Shown here: in pieces, positions 41,315 to 49,007 of the stretch
How the letters are laid out: every line of letters begins with the position of its first letter
How positions within the stretch are numbered: the first letter of the stretch is position 1
DNA from: Mesostigma viride
Taxonomy: Eukaryota; Streptophyta; Mesostigmatophyceae; Mesostigmatales; Mesostigmataceae
DNA length: 64,000 bases
Reading direction: 5' to 3'
Assembly: GCA_009746045.1 (NCBI GenBank)
Contig: RPFO01000264.1
Location: 975,979-1,039,978, forward strand
Notes under the pieces: model-generated
Seen by the model: the letters and a program-made list of their open reading frames with translations, nothing else
Databases searched by the model: none
What the model was told of the DNA's origin: nothing
Position numbers and translations under genes: made by a program

Positions 41315-44244
41315 TCAAAACTCGACGCCACCGAAGTGGCGCCGGAAAGCCGCTGGGTCAAAACCCAGGGCCTGAGCCCAGAGGGCGGGTGGGATGTCGC
41401 GCCCCAGGAGGCTGCGGTGGAGGCCAATGTAGCGCGTGACCGAGAGGGCCGAAGCCCACCGGCCGCGCAGCTGGATGGCCTCCGGCGACTCGCCAGCGAT
41501 GGCGTCGTGCGTCGCCCCCCCATGCCGGAGGCTGTGAAAAGAAAACATCCCTGGGATGCCCATGCGGGCCTGCACAGCCTCCCACTGCTGCCTAGCCTGG
41601 CTGTACGTTAAGCCCGAAAGAGGAGTGCATCCGGGGGCTGGCCAGCCGTCAGACGTCGCAGGAGCCACAAAGAAAGTGGATCCCGGACGAGGACGTGCTG
41701 GGCCGCCCCCTGCGCAGTTTTGGGGTTGCGCAGCACAAGGGCACCGACCATGGGCCCTGGCTCGAGAAGGGGGTGGCCGGGATGAGCCACATCCCGAACC
41801 CGCAGCCCTAGCGCCTCGCTAATGCGTAAATACTGCTGGAAAGCAATAATAATCAACGCACTCAAATGCACCTGTCGACGTGAAACTAGCAACAGGGCAG
41901 TGAAATAGCAAAGGCGCCAGGGCATAGGCGGAGGGCTGACAGCCGGAACAAGCCGCTGCCAACCTGCTAGCAGGCGGTCCGCCAGTACCCAATTCCGAAC
42001 AATGTCGGGGTAGTACAGGTGCAGACAGGCCTTGGCATGCTGGCATAAGGTACGCCCCCGCCCGCCTCTGGCATGGTAGACAGCAGAAATCCACTCACAG
42101 AAAATGGCTTCCGCGTCAGCTGGGTCGACAGGGCCAGGTGGCGCCCACGCCACGTAGACAGCCGCCGCACGCCGGTACGCTGGCAAGGTAGACACAGGGT
42201 TGACTGTGCCCTCCAAAAGTGCCAAGTCCCGAGGGCGTCGCGCCCCCTCAGGCCCAGGGTTGGGATGCACGTCACCACACCGGGTCAAGTCAGGAATCCA
42301 AGCGCCACGCCGACTGGCCTTGTCAGCTGGGTTGTGGTCGGTAGCCACCCAGACCCAGTGGCTCTGCATGTCGCCAGCCAGTGACAGAGCGCAGTAGCGC
42401 CGAACCAGCTGGTTGAGGCGGTAGGAAGACGACCGCCCTCTGACAAACGCCCCCACCACAGCACTGGAGTCTACGAGCCGGACGACTCGCTTACCTCGAC
42501 ACGCCTTGGTCCGGCACGACCACTCGACCCCCTGTGTCGCAGCAATCGCCTCCTTGACGTTGATGTGGTTAGGCTGCCCCCGCCACCGGTAGGACAGTGC
42601 CGTACGCCAGTGGCCACTATCCAGCAGGCTGTAGTCCCCCTCCTCCATGCGCTCCAGGTCCCAGTCCTCCCCAGACGTTAAAGCTGTCGTCCGCCACCCC
42701 CGCGCTTCGCGCCGGGTCGCCAGCCGGGCACAATCGGCCCCAGGCAGGTCCCTGTAGACCACCCCACCGCCGGAGCCGCTCGCATCACTTGCGACGACCC
42801 GGTCAGAAAGGGGCCGGGCCCTGGCCGCCCTCAAAAAGGGGGCCAGGTCGATCGCCGCCTGAAGCTCCTGGCGGGCCCCCGCAGGGAGGCGCCAGCGGCG
42901 CCCAGGCAGGGAGGCATTCATGGCTGCTAGCAGCCGGTACGTCTCAGACCACACCGAAAGCATGGGGCGGCACAGCAGATGCATCCACACCCACTTCCCA
43001 AGCACAGAACTAAGTTCGCGGTAGTATGTAAACCCGCGATCTAAGATTCTATGAGTAGCAGCGATAACTGCCACCACACGCTCAGGAACAGGCACCACGT
43101 CACCATCTCTTTGGTGAATGACCCCCACCGCCTGCACACCAGTCTGCTCTGCTGTCGCCCGTACCACCTTGTCAGACTTCTGCACCAGCCCAACAGCGGC
43201 GTAGGCAGCCTGAACACGATCTAGCTGCTGATTCACCCCATCCACCGACGCACAGTGGGTGAAATGGAGGTCATCGATCGTCACAGCATGCATACCTTCC
43301 AGATCCTGCCGAGATTCGAAGCACGGCGAGGGCGCCAAGGGCGCAGCAGGGTCCTCCTCCAGCCTCAGCCGGACGGTCTCCCCCGCCTCGTTGGCCTCCG
43401 CCACCAGGATCAGCGCGGACATGTTGATGCTCAGCCCACGACTAGCCTCCAACGGCGGCTTGGGGCCACAGCGGTACAACACAGACTGATGCACACACTG
43501 GGCCACGGCGACGGCCAGCTTGTTGCCCATTGGCCAGCACAACATCCACGGCCACACCTTCCGACGAGCCCCACTCAGGCCCACCAGATCCGACCACACC
43601 GGCATCCACGCACAGTACCGCCGCATCCAAACTGGCAGGCGGAGTCTGTTGTAGTACGAATCCAAATCTGATACGCCCCCAAAAACATCCTCCCCAGCGC
43701 GCGTGGGCAAATCGCAAATCACGCCAAGGTGTGGTAAAAAAGCGGGCATAGGATCTGGTAGTGGCATGTTGCCACGCCGGTTGTCCACAATCAGCCGTAT
43801 ACGGCCGTCGGGCTTTCCGACCCCAAAAGTACCGTTCACCATAGGCGGCTCCTCCTCAAAAAATCCACCCAAAATCCCCCTCTCCACACACACCGTGCAA
43901 ACCCGCGCGAACTCCTCCATGCTACACCCCCGCGAGATCCGCATCGACTTCTGCAAGATCCGCTCTGCTGGGCTCAGCGTCCGTACCATCCTACTCTCAT
44001 CATTCAAAATTGCTCCCCAAGAGGGGGGTAGTAAGTTCAGCACATCCACTTGGCCACCTTCCCCCGGACCAGGCAAGGCCAAGCGTGCGGCCACTAACGG
44101 TTCGTAAGGGGCTCCTTCAGCATATTCACCCCCATCCACTACAGATCCTGCCATTGCCGCTACGGAACCACCGTTCCGGCGGACAAAGGACCTGCAAGCA
44201 TCATCGATCCCATCTAGGGCCGCCTGCTGCAGAGGCCCGGGCAC
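41315..44244 (-). CDS. DIRS RT, RNase H and tyrosine recombinase region (fossil part)
   Basis: RT spans roughly residues 130-380 from MPGPLQQ: GVGKPDGRIRLIVDNRRGN, VSDLDSYYNRLRL (motif A), PMGNKLAVAVAQ and VTIDDLHFTH, where the catalytic box reads T-I-D-D. RNase H follows: VVASDASGSGGGVVY, INVKEAIAATQGV, VRLVDSSAVVGAF and WVATDHNPADKASR. A 2A-like GDVHPNPGP motif separates it from the recombinase. The recombinase has the first catalytic arginine in QYLRISEALGLRVRDV and, at its end, FHSLRHGGATHDAIAG, LRGRWAS and a tyrosine in VTRYIGLHR. Those are the R...HxxR...W...Y residues of the tyrosine recombinase family. No methylase domain was seen. Confidence 0.83.
42250..42276 (-). other. 2A-like NPGP motif inside the DIRS polyprotein
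   Basis: The minus strand encodes CGDVHPNPGP, glycine at residue 657 of the frame starting at 44244. It resembles the ribosome-skipping 2A consensus D-[VI]-E-x-N-P-G-P with H at the E position. It lies exactly between RNase H and the tyrosine recombinase, where a skip would separate the two enzymes. Confidence 0.5.
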
Positions 44245-44440
44245 ACGGGCTGAATCTACAGCAGGCGGGTCTCGCCCCCCCCCCCCATCCAGTTTAACGC
44301 CCTAACCGTCTGACAGGCTAGTGTGCGAGCATTAAAAGCCCGACTCATCCTATCGCGCCTACGGCCTGAGCGTACCTGCTGCCACCAGTCACGAGGTGGC
44401 AGGGGTGCTGGAAGAGGTAGTGGAAGAAGGCACCGCTCCC

Positions 44441-45376
44441 TCACTTGTTGTTGTTGGACGGGCCGCCCTGCCCCTTCTTGCCGGGACCCTGCTCCAGCTT
44501 GTGCTGCAGCTTCCCCATGCTCATCGCCGCCCGCACCGCCGGAGACGCCAGCATTGCTCCACCCTCCTGGAATGGCAGCATTGCCGACGGAGTCCCCTTC
44601 CAACCCGTCGACCCCACATCCACCAGCTGGCATGCCGTGATCAGCTTTGCCAGGTACTCGGCTGCTGCCAGCTCCAGAATTACTTCGGAGCGTGGCGTGG
44701 CCCAGTAGCCAAATTCTGTCACCATCGTGTCCAGAATTCCTGCCATCTGCAGGAGCAGCATCCTCCTCTCCCCGCTGGCTGAGCTGCCGTGCATCGTCAG
44801 CATTAACGATGCACGGATTGACTTCCCCCCCACGCTCTCTGCGTAGTCCAGCATCCCCGGCAGCACCGCCTCCAGCATGTTGCTCACCAGGACCGGCACT
44901 GCATGCCCGCTCAGCGCCACCCCCTTCGTGCGCGCCAGCCTGCCAGCAGTCGCCGCTGCGGCTGGGCTTGCAGTTGCTGGAGTCTTTGCCTGGTCCAGCA
45001 GCTTCGACATGGCCGATATCAGGTCGCCAATATCTCCGCCAGTGCGGGCGTTGCCCGGGCGGGATGGAAGCCCTCCCGCTGGCGTTGCATAGCCCGTCTC
45101 GGTCCCCAGCAGCCGACCTATGTTCCGGTCTAGGTCCGCCACATCCTGGTCGATCGCCCCAGGGGCGCCATCCTCCTCGCCAGCGCCCGGTCCACCATGC
45201 CCCGCCCCTCCGCTTCCACCTGCCGAAGGGGGAACACCCCCAGCTCCCACCCCACCTGCTGACACTGGTGGATCCGGCTCTGCAATAGCCTCCCCCAGTT
45301 GCGCTGCTAGCACATCGGCCAGGGCCTCCTCCCCATCCCAGTCGCTGACAAACCCCCTTTTCTCCAACACGTCCAT
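44441..45376 (-). CDS. DIRS gag-like ORF (fossil part)
   Basis: A frame of 311 codons (MDVLEKRGFVSDWDGEEALADV) directly upstream of the RT region on the same strand. An acidic N-terminus and a Gly/Ala/Pro-rich linker precede a helical region (DIGDLISAMSKLLDQAK, VLVSNMLEAVLPGMLDYAE, VILELAAAEYLAKLITA), ending in a basic tail (GKKGQGGPSNNNK). Position and composition fit DIRS gag; no diagnostic motif is present. Confidence 0.55.
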   Translation of the reverse strand: MDVLEKRGFVSDWDGEEALADVLAAQLGEAIAEPDPPVSAGGVGAGGVPPSAGGSGGAGHGGPGAGEEDGAPGAIDQDVADLDRNIGRLLGTETGYATPAGGLPSRPGNARTGGDIGDLISAMSKLLDQAKTPATASPAAAATAGRLARTKGVALSGHAVPVLVSNMLEAVLPGMLDYAESVGGKSIRASLMLTMHGSSASGERRMLLLQMAGILDTMVTEFGYWATPRSEVILELAAAEYLAKLITACQLVDVGSTGWKGTPSAMLPFQEGGAMLASPAVRAAMSMGKLQHKLEQGPGKKGQGGPSNNNK

Positions 45377-45521
45377 GACGTTCTTGGCACGCCCCGGATT
45401 GAGCTTCTGGATCCGCTCTAGCCAATGCCCCTCCCCTAGGATCTTCTGGACCGCAGTTGCGGCCTCCTTTGGGGTGCATCCCTCCCTGGCTTCTTGCTTG
45501 AGCTTTGCTATGAAATTTCGC

Positions 45522-46232
45522 GCCCACCCTACCCCGGATCGTCAAGCGTGACCTCTTCAAGGTCGTCATTCTGACGATCCTGACCTACGGCGCCGAGACG
45601 TGGCCACTGACGCAGGAGCTGGAGCAACGACTCGACGGCGCCGTCACCAAGATGCTGCGCCAGGCCCTTAACATCCCCTTTGGTTTGCACATTAGTAATG
45701 AGGATTTGTACGCTGATTTGCCCTATGTTTCCCACATTATTAGGCACAGGCGCCTGGGCCTAGCCGGGCACCTGGCCCGCACAGATCAGGTAGATACATC
45801 AGATAGACTAGCTGGCACCAAGCCCGCCCAGCCTGGGCGATATGTCCTCACCTGGCGCGTGCCCCCGGCCGCGCGCGGCAGGGCCGCCACCCGTGGACTT
45901 TTCGTGATAGACTCGGCATGGACATGTGCTACACTAGATGTGACGGGCTCACCCCCGGGCAGCCTCCTGGTTTGTCTGTAATATGGAGGCAGATGGTGCG
46001 CAAGGATAGATGGCAAGTAGTAATGAAGGAGACCACCCCCAAGCCTGTGGGGGCTCCGCGTGTGACCAAGTATGGCATTCATAGCGATTCGGGCCGCGGT
46101 GCCCACACCCCTGTAACTAGGACCTAGATAGCTTATACCATCCATTCCATCCCATGTTCCCCTCCCACTGAGGACTTATGCTCACGTGACGCAGTCACGT
46201 GTCTATTAATTACTTAATTAATTAATTAATTA
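45522..46232 (+). mobile_element. 5'-truncated LINE (RTE-like) with 12-bp target duplication
   Basis: ATGAAATTTCGC at 45510-45521 recurs at 46233-46244 and defines a 711-bp insertion into the DIRS element. It encodes the end of a LINE RT protein: VILTILTYGAETW, LEQRLDGAVTKMLRQALNIPFG, LYADLPYVSHIIRHRRLGLAGHLAR. The frame is disturbed after about residue 110, compared with the copy at 47888-48552. The 3' end has the hairpin CACGTGAC-GCA-GTCACGTG and an (ATTA)n tail at about 46205-46232. The 5' truncation is typical of target-primed reverse transcription. Confidence 0.88.
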
Positions 46233-46335
46233 ATGAAATTTCGCTCTGGGGCTGTCACTGAGGTCATGGTGGGTTATAATGCTTGATGTGTTATATTGCG
46301 TTTTGTTTTTTGTGATGTGGTCACTTGAGGTTCTC

Positions 46336-46543
46336 AGGCAAAAGAAACAACCTGCTTCCCTAGAATGGAAGCCCAGCTTTTATAGCAACCACCTCTCCAG
46401 CCAACCCCTACCTGGGTGGCTGGGGTACGGGTGCCAGCACAAAAAATATTTTTTTTCTAAAATTATTTTTTCTTTTGGTGCTATACGGCGTTGCATTCTC
46501 CGCTTAGCAGGTTAGTCATAGACAAAATGAGCATAGCTCACCA
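46336..46543. repeat. 427-bp repeat unit 2, right part
   Basis: From AGGCAAAAGAAAC to the terminal hairpin and CACCA it matches the end of unit 1. The gypsy 3' LTR resumes at 46544. About 25 bp of the unit present in copy 1 are absent between the two halves. Confidence 0.8.
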
Positions 46544-46973
46544 AGTATGGTGGTTCGGTGCAGTCGCGCCGCGCCGCGTACTTTAGTAGTGGTCCTTTTA
46601 TCCTGCGTGTGAACCTTGTGGACGTGCGTTGGTCCTGTAGGCGAGGGTCGATGTCGGCCCGAGCATACACGCAGGCCTGTCGGCGATCATTTATGCAGCA
46701 GTTGTCCTTCGTGAATGGCACCCGGCGTGTGTTAATGATGAATTAGCACATATTAGCTAGGGTCATGGCAGTGTAGTATTGTTTCCTTTGTAGTACCCTG
46801 GTTTTATTCGGTATATGGCGTATTATAATGGAATGCATTGAGAAGCAGAGTCGTCGCGTCCTAGGTCTTATAGCCAATATAGCTCCTCACTCCTAGGTAT
46901 GTGCATCCTCACTAGTTAAGGTAAGGTTAGGCGAGGTGTTTGGGTTATAGTAGAGCCAGGGCGTAACATAGAT

Positions 46974-47487
46974 CTATAGCATCTTTATTATGTACAGAGT
47001 GTTCATACAAAATTTGAAACGAATCCCTGCATCAATGCCCCTGCGCCTGTCAGTTTTCTGCACCGCCATAGCCGCAAATCTTCACGCGTCCCCTACACCA
47101 CTCGTAAGTACTGACTATCATTCCCATTGCGCCACGCAGGTCTGCCGGCTGGCGCAGGTACAAGGTGTCTTGACTGCCCATCACAGTTGAGCCACGCCTG
47201 GCGGCTGGCGCAGGTACAAGGTCTAGTGACGCACGTTAGAGGCTACCTAGGCCTGCACTCCGGAGCCACACTCAGCCTCGGCACAAAAAGGGCCGGCCGG
47301 TGCATTACCCTCGTGACAAGCGCTAGTCTTACGCTACCTACGGCAGGTTGGTCCCCTTTGAGCCCGTCCACACGTCATATATAAAATGAGCGAAGCTCAC
47401 CAATTCTCCACTCCATCATCATCCTTCACCCAAGGGTTCAATGCTCCGCGGCTTCCGGGACCGTGTGTAATTTATTAATCTTTATTA
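46974..47487. other. No gene seen; short repeats and a terminal hairpin
   Basis: This is pre-insertion DNA right of the gypsy element. GGCTGGCGCAGGTACAAGGT occurs twice (about 47149 and 47203). Near 47381-47402 the sequence ATAAAATGAGCGAAGCTCACCAA closely matches the end of the 427-bp unit (TGAGC-hairpin-GCTCACCA), so a relative of that element may end here. Confidence 0.5.
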
Positions 47488-47664
47488 AGTGAGACAACTA
47501 TTCCTGCCCCTGTGGGCAAGCCACCTCCCCCCAAGCGGAGGAGGCGTTTTAATGAGTAGTGTAGTTAGGATTTTCTAGACTAGATAGCTTAGAGTTAGTT
47601 TAGTTCGATTACGCGGCTCCTTCCACCCCACCCATCCATCAAGGAATATTAATTAATTAATTCA
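47488..47664 (+). mobile_element. 3' end of another LINE copy (probable)
   Basis: A short frame ends PAPVGKPPPPKRRRRFNE and a stop near 47560. It is followed by a trailer containing TAGATAGCTTA, also found after the stop of the 45522-46232 copy, and an (ATTA)n tail at about 47650-47664. It is probably a strongly 5'-truncated LINE of a related subfamily. Confidence 0.45.
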
Positions 47665-47887
47665 TAGACACGTTTTTTGTATAGCTATGCTGATCTTCCC
47701 CCCCATGACAGGCTCCCCCTTCGCTGGGCATAGCTTGAAGATCATGGGGATGCAAGTGCCCTGGTGCACCTAGAGCAAGGGTCCTTTACATCCCCACCCT
47801 TGCAGGAAGTAGCCTAGGATGTATGATAGGCCATATGCCCCCTCTCAAGGGCTATGTGCTACATATACTCCCAACGGAGTTATGTTA
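47665..47887. other. No gene seen; LINE 3' trailer-like sequence
   Basis: The right end (TATGTGCTACAT...CCAACGGAG..ATGTTA, 47851-47887) closely resembles 48556-48600, which ends in an AATTT-type tail. Both look like the 3' trailer of a second plus-strand LINE family. Confidence 0.4.
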
Positions 47888-48552
47888 CAATTCAATTCAA
47901 TTCAATTCAATAGACACGTGACTGCGTCACGTGAGCGCATAAGTCCTCAGTGGGAGGGGAACATGGGATGGAATGGATGGTATAAGCTATCTAGGTCCTA
48001 GTTACAGGGGTGTGGGCACCGCGGCCCGAATCGCTATGAATGCCATACTTGGTCACACGCGGAGCCCCCACAGGCTTGGGGGTGGTCTCCTTCATTACTA
48101 CTTGCCATCTATCCTTGCGCACCATCTGCCTCCATATTACAGACAAACCAGGAGGCTGCCCGGGGGTGAGCCCGTCACGTCTAGTGTAGCACATGTCCAT
48201 GCCGAGTCTATCACGGAAAGTCCACGGGTGGCGGCCCTGCCGCGCGCGGCCGGGGGCACGCCAGGTGAGGACATATCGCCCAGGCTGGGCGGGCTTGGTG
48301 CCAGCTAGTCTATCTGATGTATCTACCTGATCTGTGCGGGCCAGGTGCCCGGCTAGGCCCAGGCGCCTGTGCCTAATAGTGTGGGAAACATAGGGCAAAT
48401 CAGCGTACAAATCCTCATTACTAATGTGCAAACCAAAGGGGATGTTAAGGGCCTGGCGCAGCATCTTGGTGACGGCGCCGTCGAGTCGTTGCTCCAGCTC
48501 CTGCGTCAGTGCCCACGTCTCGGCGCCGTAGGTCAGGATCGTCAGAATGACG
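47888..48552 (-). mobile_element. 5'-truncated LINE (RTE-like), inverted relative to the 45.5-kb copy
   Basis: An open frame of 188 codons encodes the C-terminal end of the LINE RT protein: ILTYGAETWALTQELEQRLDG, FGLHISNEDLYADLPYVSH, GRYVLTWRAPGRARQGRHPW, ending GAHTPVTRT. The 3' hairpin CACGTGAC-TGC-GTCACGTG lies at about 47918-47936 and the tail is (TTGAA)n on the minus strand (47888-47912). It forms a ~650-bp inverted repeat with 45522-46232. The frame is intact across the retained part, so this copy is younger or better preserved. Confidence 0.88.
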
Positions 48553-48929
48553 ATCAAGGAATATGTGCTACATGATCTCCCTACGGAGGCATGTTATAAT
48601 TTAATTTAATTTTTAACTATTCCTGGAAGCATGGCGGTCCAACATTGCCTGAGGATTAGAGCAGCTGTCGGAGATGAAAGGCGCGACATTAATCAATTAA
48701 TTAATTAATAGACACGTGACTGCGTCACGTGAGCATGCAATCGACAATTAATCGGCGTGACATGCAATCAATAGTTAATTCATCACCATCCATCCATCAT
48801 CAAGCCCTTTCATGAAGGATTTATTAAGTGATGCCCATGTGAAATCGAGAGGGCGGAACCACACATGGGCCATGGTTGTCATGGTTACCTTGCCAGCATT
48901 GAGATTAGACGACGTTTGCTAGAAAAATC
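48553..48929. other. LINE 3' debris and 3' flank of PPWD1
   Basis: Contains an AATTT-tailed trailer (to about 48612) and an isolated LINE 3' hairpin with ATTA tail at about 48690-48735, which carries no coding sequence. The right part should hold the PPWD1 3' untranslated region; I find no TGTAA-type algal polyadenylation signal close to the stop codon. Confidence 0.55.
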
Positions 48930-49007
48930 CTATGCCAGTGTGATATTTAAAATTTTGATATCAGAGAATGGCCGGTCATTCTTGTCCGTCTTCACTTTCT
49001 CGATCGT
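48930..49007 (-). CDS. PPWD1: PPWD1 last exon F (25 codons and stop)
   Basis: The acceptor is CCCCTAG at 49008-49014 on the minus strand. It encodes [20 protein letters not shown] and ends NITLA with a TAG stop at 48930-48932. It matches the C-terminal end of plant CYP71 ([12 protein letters not shown]). Confidence 0.92.
   Translation of the reverse strand, partial: TIEKVKTDKNDRPFSDIKILNITLA

Larger units (their letters stand above)
41120..46335 (-). mobile_element. DIRS-type tyrosine-recombinase retrotransposon, holding a LINE
   Basis: On the minus strand a gag-like ORF is followed by RT, RNase H and a tyrosine recombinase, which is the DIRS arrangement. It sits inside the second 427-bp unit, with no target duplication, as expected for recombinase-mediated insertion. 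A LINE (45522-46232) inserted near its 5' side with a 12-bp target duplication. I did not find the inverted or split direct terminal repeats of the group, so the ends are set by the host repeat. It is a fossil with about one or two breaks besides the LINE. Confidence 0.8.
21730..46968 (+). mobile_element. Ty3/gypsy LTR element spread over 25 kb by later insertions
   Basis: The 5' LTR is 21730-22313. The 3' LTR starts at 40340, is interrupted, and ends at 46968. The TAGAT target duplication (21725-21729 and 46969-46973) shows that the two LTRs bound one insertion. A primer binding site sits one base after the 5' LTR and a G-rich polypurine tract directly precedes the 3' LTR. Order inside: long leader, gag, retropepsin, RT, RNase H, integrase, then an unrecognised ORF. 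Insertions inside are a gag-only LTR element (25078-27971), a Penelope-like element (~33130-37590) and a composite block in the 3' LTR (40495-46543). LTR divergence is around 2% by eye. It is broken, with roughly half a dozen breaks besides the insertions. The sharp rise in GC content near 38,340 suggests the element may be chimeric. Confidence 0.85.
40340..46968 (+). repeat. Ty3/gypsy 3' LTR, interrupted by a 6-kb insertion block
   Basis: LTR sequence occupies 40340-40494 and 46544-46968 (about 580 bp in total); everything between is later insertion. The start abuts the polypurine tract and the end abuts TAGAT. Comparison with the uninterrupted 5' LTR gives the insertion point to within one base. 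Confidence 0.9.

Noticed and set aside
47685-47760. Inverted repeat around GATCTTCCCCCCCATG and GAAGATCATGGGG
   Set aside because: The sub-words are complementary but in the wrong order to form one stem.
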